From positions 1 through 64,000 of the forward strand of contig NZ_JBOIUB010000007.1 in assembly GCF_050749885.1 (NCBI RefSeq): DNA of 64,000 nt. The letters are read 5' to 3'. The DNA is from Zooshikella sp050749885 (GTDB lineage Bacteria; Pseudomonadota; Gammaproteobacteria; Pseudomonadales; Zooshikellaceae). Below, piece after piece: positions 38,649 through 47,134 of the stretch (positions are counted from its first letter, which is position 1; each line of letters begins with the position of its first letter). The notes beneath the pieces were generated by a model, which had not been told where the DNA came from, ran no database searches, and saw only the letters and a program-made list of their open reading frames with translations. The position numbers were made by a program, and so were the translations under genes.

Positions 38649-40016
38649 ATGAGTTCATCTGTCATGAATAAAACTGAGCGAAAGGTCACTTTTTCCCTAG
38701 CAGGTGTTTTTGCCATGCGCATGCTGGGCCTGTTTATGATTTTGCCAGTTTTAACAGTTTATGGTGATCAGCTCATTGGAGCGACACCCGCGTTGCTGGG
38801 ACTAGCAATGGGTGCCTATGGTATCACCCAGGCAATACTTCAAATTCCTTTTGGTTTTTTATCTGACCATGTAGGACGGAAGCCCATTATCTATATAGGG
38901 TTATTACTATTGATGCTGGGAAGTCTTGTGGCCGCAAGCTCTGAGTCAGTATACGGGGTAATCCTTGGGCGAGCATTACAAGGTGCTGGAGCAGTTGCAA
39001 GTGCCATTATGGCATTAGTGTCTGATCTCACTAGAGAAGAGCAGCGTACAAAAGCAATGGCGATGATTGGCATGAGTATCGGTATGTCATTTTGTATCGC
39101 TATGGTTGCTGGTCCGCTGGTCACTCATTGGTGGGGATTGACAGGGTTATTTGGCACAAATGGCCTACTGGCATTGCTCGCGATGATACTCGTTTGGCGA
39201 GTACCAACACCTGTTCGACAGAGGCAACATCGAGATACTTATCCTGTGATAAGTGAAATCCGCCAAGTGTTGGCTAATACAGATTTGCTAAGATTAGATT
39301 TAGGCATCTTTGTGTTGCATTTTGTTTTAATGGCTGTATTTGTCGCATTACCTTTAGCATTAGAGCGACTTGCAGGTTTACCGAGGGAGCAGCATTGGTG
39401 GGTTTATCTTATTACGTTGCTAAGTTCTTTTTTTGCTATGTTGCCTTTTATCATTTTGGCTGAGAAAAAAAGAAAATTAAAACCTGTATTTTTAGGCGCC
39501 TTGTGTTTACTAATTGTTAGCTTAGTAAGCATGTTATGGAGCAGTGAGCACTTTGCTGGATTAATGCTTAGTATTTTCTTATTTTTCATGGCATTTAATT
39601 GGTTGGAGGCATCATTGCCTTCAATGGTGAGTAAATTGGCACCTGCTGGAAGTAAAGGTACTGCAATAGGTATCTATTCTACTTGTCAGTTTTTAGGTGC
39701 TGCACTTGGTGGTATTGCCGGTGGTTTAGTCTATCAGCACTATGGCTTTACTGGTGTCATTAGTATGGCTGCAATAGGTGCTGTCATTTGGTGGGTCATT
39801 AGTTGGAGTATGACGACGCCACCTTATGTTACAACGTTAATGGTTAACTTGAAGCCTGTGAATGATCAATCTGTAGCTGATGTATCTGCAGCACTGTCTG
39901 CTATTCATGGTGTGCAAGAAGTTGTGGTGATTGTTGAAGAGCAATCCGCTTATCTTAAAGTCGATCGTACCCGGCTGGATATGCAGGCCCTACAAGCATT
40001 TGAACTTAAGGCTTAA
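38649..40016 (+). CDS. MFS transporter, YajR-like
   Basis: A 455-residue inner-membrane protein with about 12 membrane helices. The motif GFLSDHVGRKP after helix 2 is the major facilitator motif A. The C-terminal 65 residues (MVNLKPVNDQSVADVSAALS, then VQEVVVIVEEQSAYLKV) form a ferredoxin-like soluble domain as in YajR. The substrate is unknown. The frame is open from 38586, but the first 21 residues would cover the LexA box; ATG 38649 follows GAGGGGATGG and is preferred. The uvrA-MFS-ssb order is also seen in pseudomonads. Confidence 0.88.
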   Translation: MSSSVMNKTERKVTFSLAGVFAMRMLGLFMILPVLTVYGDQLIGATPALLGLAMGAYGITQAILQIPFGFLSDHVGRKPIIYIGLLLLMLGSLVAASSESVYGVILGRALQGAGAVASAIMALVSDLTREEQRTKAMAMIGMSIGMSFCIAMVAGPLVTHWWGLTGLFGTNGLLALLAMILVWRVPTPVRQRQHRDTYPVISEIRQVLANTDLLRLDLGIFVLHFVLMAVFVALPLALERLAGLPREQHWWVYLITLLSSFFAMLPFIILAEKKRKLKPVFLGALCLLIVSLVSMLWSSEHFAGLMLSIFLFFMAFNWLEASLPSMVSKLAPAGSKGTAIGIYSTCQFLGAALGGIAGGLVYQHYGFTGVISMAAIGAVIWWVISWSMTTPPYVTTLMVNLKPVNDQSVADVSAALSAIHGVQEVVVIVEEQSAYLKVDRTRLDMQALQAFELKA

Positions 40017-40032
40017 TCGTTAGGAGAAACTC

Positions 40033-40617
40033 ATGCGTGGAGTGAATAAAGTCATCCTGATCGGTAACCTGGGTGCTGATCCGGAAGTACGTTATATGCC
40101 CAATGGTAATGCAGTTACTAATTTAAGTATTGCTACCAGTGAACAGTGGAAAGACAAGCAAACAGGACAGCCTCAAGAGCGGACTGAATGGCATAGAGTT
40201 GTCATGTTCGGTAAGTTGGCTGAAGTGGCAGGCCAATATTTAAGAAAAGGCTCTAAGGTTTATTTGGAAGGTAAGCTACAGACTCGTAAGTGGCAAGCTC
40301 AGGATGGCAGTGATCGCTATACAACGGAAATTGTTGTTGATATTAGCGGCCAAATGCAAATGTTAGATAGCCGACAAGATGGCCCTGGTGCACCTAACCA
40401 AGGCTTTAATCGGCAGCAAAATATGGCACCACAACAAAATATGCCTAGTCAGCAACCACAACAAAACTTTAACAATCAGCCTCCTGTGGGCCAGCAGTAT
40501 GCTCAACCTCAACCAATGGGAGGGCATCAAGCACCCAATAATCAAGCTCAACCTTCACAAAACACTGCACCTGCTATGGACAATTTTGATGATTTTGATG
40601 ATGATATTCCATTTTAA
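40033..40617 (+). CDS. ssb: Single-stranded DNA-binding protein
   Basis: SSB coats single-stranded DNA in replication, repair and recombination. The 194-residue protein has an OB fold at about 1-110 (MRGVNKVILIGNLGADPEVR, ATSEQWKDKQTG, EWHRVVMFGKLAE). A Gln/Asn/Pro-rich disordered linker of about 65 residues follows. The acidic tip DDFDDDIPF recruits partner proteins. It lies 16 nt after the MFS gene with TAGGAG upstream, so the two are probably cotranscribed. Confidence 0.97.
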   Translation: MRGVNKVILIGNLGADPEVRYMPNGNAVTNLSIATSEQWKDKQTGQPQERTEWHRVVMFGKLAEVAGQYLRKGSKVYLEGKLQTRKWQAQDGSDRYTTEIVVDISGQMQMLDSRQDGPGAPNQGFNRQQNMAPQQNMPSQQPQQNFNNQPPVGQQYAQPQPMGGHQAPNNQAQPSQNTAPAMDNFDDFDDDIPF

Positions 40618-41723
40618 GTTTTCGCATCAAATACTTACTAGCAGCGTTTGAATGAGTTTGATTGCACAATTAAATCACAGGAGATTGTTTTAACATATGT
40701 GATGTAATTGTGCATGTATTTGGAAATACATTTTACGATAGGCTGGCATAGCTAGCCTGTTTCTTCATTATTATCTGCTCAGTCTTCTCTACTAATATAA
40801 TATTCTTCACTAACCTTAACCCTTCATGCAAACTATGGTGGAGTCTAAGTTGTACTTATTTGGTTTGTTCAGGGTAATAGTCCAGTGATTCCAGATTTTC
40901 AATGAGTATCAAATTCGTTCAATTATAAAGAAAGTATTCAGAGTGTATTCGTCTAATTATATAGATAAATTATATACGACAACTGGCATATATTAAGTTG
41001 AACACGATTAGTCATTATTAGCCTAATCTTTATGCTTATCTGTCAACAGATCAAACTTTTATGATTGCACTATGGTTTATGTTTGTGATGCTTAATGTTT
41101 ACTCATACTGCTCGTTGTTTGCTGTGTTTGCAGAATGTACGATAACCCTGAAAGTTTGGTACGAATTTAAAGACATACTGATAAGGAAATAACAGTAAAC
41201 ATACACAAATGGTATAGCAGGAATACAAGCAAGGTAAGCTGGAAACATTTCCTATGCTGGCATTTCAATTACAAAATATTTGCTTCACCATTGTGCTTAA
41301 AATATACAAAAAATAACATAAATATACACGTCTTGTGCGGTATATGTCGTTAATTGTAACTACTGATAAATATGTTGTAGTTTTACATCGTTTCACTACC
41401 TACTAATAAAGTTAGCCTTAATTGACTTTTACATAGTGAGAAGTCATATGCTGTAATTTCTAGTGTTTAAGCCATCATATACTAGAGCAGTAGATGTTTT
41501 TATAAAAAATAAGGACTACTTGGTTTTCGTGGTCTAGTCTGGTCGCACTGTAAAAGAAATTTATAATACTTGAGACTTGTATAGCAAATGCAATCCTTTG
41601 AAGCTGGTACATTGAAGATAATCTCTGCTTGACACAAATTCATTTCTAGGGATTTTTTTCCATATTAACTGATTATCAGCTAACACATTAGCTTAGTTCC
41701 TGAAAAACAATCAGGAGAAAACA
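40618..41723. other. Gene-free 1.1 kb stretch with consecutive inverted repeats
   Basis: No credible coding frame is seen in this AT-rich stretch. Close behind ssb lie three inverted repeats in a row: 40663-40679 with 40698-40714 (17 nt, one mismatch, 18-nt loop); TGTATTT-GG-AAATACA at 40715-40730 followed by TTTT; and AGGCT-N9-AGCCT at 40740-40758. The last two could end ssb transcription. The rest up to the Mor-like gene shows no RNA gene or repeat that I can recognise. Confidence 0.6.
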
Positions 41724-42110
41724 ATGCAAGGGATTGACTTTAGTTTAATCAAGGTAGATAAACTTCCATTAACCTTACAGGAATTGGTTGATTGTATTGG
41801 AATAAAGCAAACATTCATTCTGACATTAAAATATGGAGGAAGACCGTTATATATTGCAAAAAATCCTGATCGCTCAGTTCTACAGTCTTTTTTAGATGAG
41901 TATGCTGTAAATGCATTATCCGAGCGATTTTCAGGAACAACCTTAGAAATTCCAAAAAAAGACCATTTTTTTCGCCAGTTACGAAATCAAGCGATTGTAT
42001 CTGATACTGAAAAAGGGGCATCACGTCGAGAGCTAGCTGTAAAATATGGACTTTGCCTCCGGCATATTGGAAATATTCGCAAGTCATGTGATGAAATTAG
42101 AAAGCACTAA
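41724..42110 (+). CDS. Mor-family transcriptional regulator, orphan
   Basis: The 128-residue product resembles the Mor/C family of phage Mu middle-gene activators. LPLTLQELVDCIGIKQTF and LKYGGRPLYI form the N-terminal unit; LSERFSGTTLEIPKKDHFFR is a second copy of the same pattern. A C-terminal helix-turn-helix reads EKGASRRELAVKYGLCLRHI. AGGAG lies 8 nt before the ATG. No other phage gene is nearby, so this is either a remnant or a domesticated regulator. The regulator class rests on motif resemblance, and the target is unknown. Confidence 0.65.
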   Translation: MQGIDFSLIKVDKLPLTLQELVDCIGIKQTFILTLKYGGRPLYIAKNPDRSVLQSFLDEYAVNALSERFSGTTLEIPKKDHFFRQLRNQAIVSDTEKGASRRELAVKYGLCLRHIGNIRKSCDEIRKH

Positions 42111-42197
42111 GCGATTATCATGGTAAGGTAAAGTCTCGATGTTGTAGCGAAAAAAATGTATAAAGGCTTAGGGCAAACTCGTTTTTTATGAGAAGTA

Positions 42198-42689
42198 ATG
42201 AAGTCATCATCTAAAAAAATCTTAATAAGTGCTTGTTTGTTAGGTGAGCCGGTCAGATATGATGGGAAAAGTATTTCGTTTAAGGACAGGAAGATTCGCT
42301 ATTTTCAGCAACAAGGCTACCTTGTACCTGTTTGTCCAGAAGTTATTGGCGGGTTACCTATACCGAGGGAACCCGCTGAGATTATCAAAAGTGTTGGTGG
42401 CTTTTTTGATCAAAAGGTAATCACTAAAGGAGGTAGTGATGTTACTGATGCTTTTCAGCGTGGAGCAAACAGAGCCCTGGAAATAGCCTTGCAAAACAAT
42501 GTGATGGCTGCATTGTTGAAAAGTAATAGCCCATCTTGTGGTAATTTACAGATTTATGACGGTAGCTTTTCTGGTCGACTGATTGATGGCTTGGGTATAA
42601 CTGTAACTGTGTTAAAAAAAGCGGGTATACCTGTATTTAATGAGATGCAGATTGACTTACTCTGTGATTTGATTGAGCGATCAGATTAA
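42198..42689 (+). CDS. DUF523 family protein
   Basis: The 163-residue protein has the DUF523 hallmarks: SACLLGEPVRYDGKS near the N terminus, CPEVIGGLPIPREPAEI, and SNSPSCG. The conserved cysteines suggest metal or cluster binding, but the biochemical role of this family is not settled as far as I know. It stands alone, 88 nt after the Mor-like gene, and is convergent with the diguanylate cyclase gene. Confidence 0.85.
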   Translation: MKSSSKKILISACLLGEPVRYDGKSISFKDRKIRYFQQQGYLVPVCPEVIGGLPIPREPAEIIKSVGGFFDQKVITKGGSDVTDAFQRGANRALEIALQNNVMAALLKSNSPSCGNLQIYDGSFSGRLIDGLGITVTVLKKAGIPVFNEMQIDLLCDLIERSD

Positions 42690-42724
42690 TGTTGGGTAGT
42701 TGATAATCAGCGAAAAACTGTCTA

Positions 42725-43888
42725 TTACAGGTTTTCTTTGTAGCTAAGGCCAAAGATGACGGCCTGATTCCGACCATGGGCTTTGGCCGAATAAAGCGCT
42801 TGATCTGCGTCAGCAAGTAGCTTTCTTACGCTAAGATTGGGTCTTGCGTAGAGTAGTCTGGAGCCGCAACTAATGGTAAGTTTTTTAGTAATTTTTGAGG
42901 CTTCATGAGGTATTTCCAAAGCAGCAATGCTAGTTACAATTTTGTTACTATGTTCTGATAATGCATTCGCATCAATATCATAAAGCAGGAGTGCGAACTC
43001 TTCCCCACCATAACGTGCGACAAGGTCCAAAGGTCTTCGGGCGTGGTGGGTTAATTCGATGGCAATTCGTTTTAAGGCATGATCTCCTGCGATATGCCCA
43101 TAGTAATCGTTAAAAAGCTTAAAGTAGTCAATATCAACTAAAATCAGCGCTAGGTTTTTCTTTTCTCGGCAAGCTTGTTTCCAGAGTTTTACAAGGTGGT
43201 GGTTAAGCGTTCGGCGATTGGGGATGCCTGTTAGAGGGTCAGTCTCTGCTTGTTGACTTAGCAACTCTTCAATTAAAAAGAATTGTCTGTTTTGAAACTC
43301 TTTATAATAACCAGCTCCAACACAGAATACGATTGAGAATAAAAAGAAAATAAAATAATCAGACTGTATAAAAATGATGGTTCTTTCAGGATTAAACGAT
43401 AATACGCATGCTAAGACAATCAGTGAAATGGCAATGCAGTCTCGCCAAATTAGGCCTGAGAATATATAGGTATAAAGCAAAATAAAAAAGAAAATAAAGT
43501 GTTGGCTAATACTCGAAGATGTAGTCATTTTAGAAAGTAATGGAATAGTCAATAAAAATAGTAAATTGAAAATAAAAAGTGACACACGAGAAAGGATGTG
43601 AAGTCGCTGAACGAGTATTCCTGCAGAGGCTAAAATAACACTCAAAACGAGTAATGCACTTAATAGTATGACTGCCAGTCGGCTACCAGGGAAAGTAATG
43701 AATTGCGTGATGTAATAAATAGCTACTAATAAAACAATGTGGGTGGTGAAGAGTTTTACAAAACGGTTTGTTGCATCGTAGTGATGTCGAAATAAGCTTT
43801 CAATATCTGTGTCAAAGTGTAACTGAATACAACCTCTTAGGTATTGGCTGCCTAGTTTGTCATAAACTTTGTTATGCGCAGTTTTCAT
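42725..43888 (-). CDS. Membrane-bound diguanylate cyclase (GGDEF)
   Basis: It makes cyclic di-GMP from two GTP. The 387-residue protein has about six membrane helices between residues 45 and 195 with no clear periplasmic sensor domain, and a C-terminal GGDEF domain (about 210-385). The signature is GGEEF at 294-298, so it should be active. The RPLD motif at 285-288, five residues upstream, is the inhibitory I-site. TDPLTGIPNRR marks the domain start. The activating signal is unknown. A link to the polysaccharide locus further right is possible but not shown. Confidence 0.92.
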   Translation of the reverse strand: MKTAHNKVYDKLGSQYLRGCIQLHFDTDIESLFRHHYDATNRFVKLFTTHIVLLVAIYYITQFITFPGSRLAVILLSALLVLSVILASAGILVQRLHILSRVSLFIFNLLFLLTIPLLSKMTTSSSISQHFIFFFILLYTYIFSGLIWRDCIAISLIVLACVLSFNPERTIIFIQSDYFIFFLFSIVFCVGAGYYKEFQNRQFFLIEELLSQQAETDPLTGIPNRRTLNHHLVKLWKQACREKKNLALILVDIDYFKLFNDYYGHIAGDHALKRIAIELTHHARRPLDLVARYGGEEFALLLYDIDANALSEHSNKIVTSIAALEIPHEASKITKKLTISCGSRLLYARPNLSVRKLLADADQALYSAKAHGRNQAVIFGLSYKENL

Positions 43889-44060
43889 TGCTGCACTCTA
43901 TGTAAGAAACACTCACTTAATGTTACTAGGTAGTTACCGTAGTATTGCGTTATCGCTTTAACAGGTTGATATCTGTCAGTATAGACTGAGCTGAGTAGCA
44001 TATAATGGCCAGTATACGGAGTTTCCAGGTTTTAACGTCTAAATAGATTTGTAGTCAGCA

Positions 44061-44552
44061 ATGAGTGAACTTACTGAAATCTCATCATTATTAAGTGCAA
44101 TTATTTCTCCTATTGTATTAATTTCAGGAGTAGGGTTAATTCTCTTAACCCTCACCAATCGTTTGGGTCGTGCGATAGATAGGACTCGCACATTAGTCTT
44201 AGCCATCAAGCAAGGTAACGAAACTATTTGTAACCCCAGAAAACAGTTGGCTATCCTTTATCGGCGTTGCTTGTTATTACGCTCATCGATGGTTGCTCTC
44301 TCTTTTAGCACCCTTTTTGCCTGCTTGATTATTATCTGCTTGTTTATTTTGCACTTTTTCCACATTTCAACGACCGCGTGGATCTTTGTATTTTTTGGTT
44401 GCAGTATTATTAGTGTACTTATTTCTGTGGTGCTATTTATTTATGACCTCATCCTTAACTTGCATGCCGTGAGTTTTGATGTTCGCCTGGTGTGTGATGA
44501 GCTGTCAGATACTGAGAGTATGCGAGAGTTAAGTCAAACAGTTGCTCATTAA
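44061..44552 (+). CDS. DUF2721 family membrane protein
   Basis: A 163-residue protein with hydrophobic segments at about 11-30, 76-100 and 105-130. The N-terminal SAIISPIVLISGVGLILLTL and TNRLGRAIDRTRTL are typical of DUF2721. The function is unknown. It is divergent from the diguanylate cyclase gene and convergent with the VOC gene. No partner gene is evident. Confidence 0.8.
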   Translation: MSELTEISSLLSAIISPIVLISGVGLILLTLTNRLGRAIDRTRTLVLAIKQGNETICNPRKQLAILYRRCLLLRSSMVALSFSTLFACLIIICLFILHFFHISTTAWIFVFFGCSIISVLISVVLFIYDLILNLHAVSFDVRLVCDELSDTESMRELSQTVAH

Positions 44553-44613
44553 AGGCTTGTAACGCCAATCAACTCTTACGACTCTATTGCTCACCTTTAT
44601 ACCTTTAGCTCAT

Positions 44614-45063
44614 TTAACTTGATGGGTTGAAGGTATTATAGCTCCTTTCTTCATCAGCTGACTTTGCTCCTGGGCCTAGTGGCTGTCCATAGCTGAACTC
44701 AATAAAGTTACCGTTGGGATCAATAATTCCACAATAGTACCCAACAGGGTAAGGTTCTTCTCGTGGAGACCAAATTAAGATACCATCCTCTTCTGCTTGT
44801 TTAGCTAGTTGGTCTACCTTAGCCTTACTTTCGACAGCAAAGCCCAAGTGACCATAACCTTGATCAGTTGCGTTGCGTTTGGGGCCATCAGACATTATGA
44901 CTAATATAAGTTCTTGCTCTCGACCTTTCTCTGCCATCCATACGATATCCTTCGATGCATGTCGTTCGTGAATAATGTTGAGTTGACAATACGTTTGGTA
45001 AAACCTTATGCATGCTTGAAGGTCTGCAACATGAAGCGCTATATGGGTCAGGTTGGGTTGCAT
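44614..45063 (-). CDS. VOC family (glyoxalase-fold) protein
   Basis: The 149-residue protein has two beta-alpha-beta-beta-beta modules. Candidate metal ligands are His8 in THIALHVADL, a histidine in GYGHLGFAV, and a glutamate in DPNGNFIEFSYG near the C terminus. Members include lactoylglutathione lyases and ring-cleaving dioxygenases. The sequence is closer to the glyoxalase I-like subgroup, but the substrate cannot be named. It is a single gene with no operon partner. Confidence 0.8.
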   Translation of the reverse strand: MQPNLTHIALHVADLQACIRFYQTYCQLNIIHERHASKDIVWMAEKGREQELILVIMSDGPKRNATDQGYGHLGFAVESKAKVDQLAKQAEEDGILIWSPREEPYPVGYYCGIIDPNGNFIEFSYGQPLGPGAKSADEERSYNTFNPSS

Positions 45064-45645
45064 TTTAAAAGTTCCTTTTGCTATAAATTAATCCACACTG
45101 TGAGTTATGAAACTTTAGACATGTCTTTAACTATATCTTGTTTAGATTAAATAACAGTGATAGTTGATTTGGTTTTGCTTTAAAAGGCGTATTCCTAATT
45201 TTTAAATCTCTTTTTAATTGATTGGCTTTTATTAATGGAAATTCAGATGCTGATATTTAAGAGGTTTGTTTTGAAAGGAAGTGCGACCATAAAATAGGCT
45301 TGATCTCATTAAGCTGAACTTTGCTTATAATTATTAAATATGTCTTTAAAGCTGTATAATTATATTTATAATAACGTTCTTAAGAAATAAAAATGTTGTA
45401 TAGCGCTTTTGCGGGTATGCAAAAGTTAAGTAGCTCGATTTGTTACAGCTGAATTTTATATACATAAGGCGTGATATTTTAGTTTATAAAGTTGGTTATA
45501 AATTGACTGACATAATGTATGAATGTTCTTCTTTACAAATTATCGCCAAAAACAATCTATTTCATTGCTTAATGTGGAAATAGTTGTAGTAGAGCTGCTG
45601 TTTGAATTTTTAGAAGTATAAGTAGCATGTAGCAGGGGAATAAAT
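45064..45645. other. AT-rich intergenic region
   Basis: 582 nt between the divergent VOC and cytochrome c genes. It is strongly AT-rich with several TATAAT-like words and no credible coding frame. I see no RNA gene, clear operator or repeat in it. Confidence 0.5.
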
Positions 45646-46272
45646 ATGCGTTTTATCGTCGTTATTTGGAGTATGCTGTGGATGTCATCCGGGAGTGCTG
45701 CAGCGATAGAGAAGGGTGTGCTTGAGTTATTAAAAGAACGAATTGATGATAAGCCGCATCACGCTCAAACGGTTAAAAGTGGTCAAGAACGCGCTATTTT
45801 GTGTGGCTATTGTCATGGTAAAGATGGTAATAGTGTAAAAAATTATATTCCAAATTTGGCAGCACAAAATCCAGAGTATTTGGTTAATCAGTTTGAGCAA
45901 TTTGCGAAAAAGCAACGTAAAAATTATGTCATGGAACGGTTGGCTGCAAGTTTGTCAGATAGTGAAAAGGTTAATCTTGCCTTGTATTTTGCTAGTTTAA
46001 CGGTAACCCCTCGGACTACTGAACACCCAGAACTTGTAGCTGAAGGAAAAACGGTGTTTTCTCGCATATGCTATACTTGTCATGGCAAGGATGGTTTGGG
46101 TAAAGAGAATCTTCCTCGACTCGCGGGTCAACCAGAGGAGTATATTGTGAAAACGCTGCATTACTTCAAAAGTGGCCAGAAACGTAATGTGGATTCTCCT
46201 ATGCCAGGAATTGTAACCCAGTTAACAGATCAAGAGATTAAGGCGGTAGCAGCTTACATCACTAGTATGTGA
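45646..46272 (+). CDS. Dihaem cytochrome c, c4-like
   Basis: A periplasmic electron carrier of 208 residues with an N-terminal signal peptide (about 1-20, ending GSAAA). Two haem c sites are present: CGYCH at 53-57 and CYTCH at 142-146. Each is followed by a similar pattern (GKDG, then NLA or RLAGQ with PEYLV/EEYIV), which shows an internal duplication typical of cytochrome c4. Met186 (SPMPGIV) is the likely sixth ligand of the second haem. It probably feeds electrons to a terminal oxidase. The gene stands alone behind a 582-nt gap, with AGGGGAATAA before the ATG. Confidence 0.92.
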   Translation: MRFIVVIWSMLWMSSGSAAAIEKGVLELLKERIDDKPHHAQTVKSGQERAILCGYCHGKDGNSVKNYIPNLAAQNPEYLVNQFEQFAKKQRKNYVMERLAASLSDSEKVNLALYFASLTVTPRTTEHPELVAEGKTVFSRICYTCHGKDGLGKENLPRLAGQPEEYIVKTLHYFKSGQKRNVDSPMPGIVTQLTDQEIKAVAAYITSM

Positions 46273-46333
46273 GATGCTCGAGCTGTGGTAGGGTTGCATA
46301 GGACTCAATAAGCATAATAATGATGAACTTGTT

Positions 46334-47035
46334 ATGGCTATGCAGCTTTGCCCATTCCTGCGTAAACAGTTTCAATTTAAACATAAATTGATTTGGTTGT
46401 TTTGTAGCCTGATCATTTCAGTACAGGCGTATAGTGATACTAATATCCAATTGTGTAATTTCTATACTGAAAATGTATATAGAGGACTAGGACTTTTTTT
46501 TAGTGAGGCCGCTCACATTGTAAAGGCAGCCCCTGTCAAGCATTATGCATTGTTGGAAGATATGGAGGAGCAACGTAAATTTTGCCTTTTTTCAGCGGGA
46601 CAGACCATGAACTCGCAGCGTTATTTATGCCATATCAGTGAGCAATTGTTATTAAATCACTATTCGTACCTTGCTCAACAACAATCAATAAACGTAGAGG
46701 ATAATAAATTACTTACTATTCCTTTAAGTTCATTAGTTGCGGATAAAATCCGGCGCTATTGTGCTTATCAGCCAGAAATAATCAAATACACACAAATTTT
46801 ATCATTACAACTTCCTGTATTGATTCATAATAAAGTATCTGAGCCTGAGCAACAAATCTCTCAAGAAAAAGAAAGTAAACAAAAACTGTCTTATCAAATT
46901 AAAGTCAACAGTGACCTTTCATTTACTTTAAAAAGTCAGGAAAAGTTAAATATTTGGCCACCTTTTCAATACTATCGGTTAGGTGGAAAAACGATTACTT
47001 ACCAGTTTTCCAACCATATTGCTGCACGTCCTTAA
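46334..47035 (+). CDS. Unrecognised exported protein
   Basis: I do not recognise this 233-residue protein. A hydrophobic stretch at about 17-33 preceded by lysines suggests a signal peptide or membrane anchor, with likely cleavage after VQAYS. The mature part has several cysteines (in IQLCNFYTENVY, KFCLFSAG, YLCHIS and RRYCAYQ), which could form disulfides in the periplasm. The C-terminal quarter is rich in Gln, Glu and Lys. It lies 61 nt after the cytochrome c gene on the same strand and may be cotranscribed. A bidirectional terminator follows. Confidence 0.6.
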   Translation: MAMQLCPFLRKQFQFKHKLIWLFCSLIISVQAYSDTNIQLCNFYTENVYRGLGLFFSEAAHIVKAAPVKHYALLEDMEEQRKFCLFSAGQTMNSQRYLCHISEQLLLNHYSYLAQQQSINVEDNKLLTIPLSSLVADKIRRYCAYQPEIIKYTQILSLQLPVLIHNKVSEPEQQISQEKESKQKLSYQIKVNSDLSFTLKSQEKLNIWPPFQYYRLGGKTITYQFSNHIAARP

Positions 47036-47081
47036 GGATGATTTTTGTTGGTTTAACCGAATTTTATAGCATAGAGTGAAT

Positions 47082-47106
47082 AAAAACCCCTATTAAGGGG
47101 TTTTTT
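47082..47106. terminator. Bidirectional terminator
   Basis: AAAAACCCC (47082-47090) pairs with GGGGTTTTT (47097-47105) around a 6-nt loop, with T-runs on both strands. It lies between the convergent exported-protein and phosphofructokinase genes. Confidence 0.9.
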
Positions 47107-47134
47107 ATTAAGCAACAAGGTTAGGCAATGAACC

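Noticed and set aside
40618..42110. Prophage or integrated element around the Mor-like gene
   Set aside because: No integrase, transposase, phage structural gene or attachment-site repeat could be seen; only the single regulator resembles phage genes.
45064..45645. Riboswitch or small RNA upstream of the cytochrome c gene
   Set aside because: No stable stem or known aptamer pattern was found in this AT-rich stretch.
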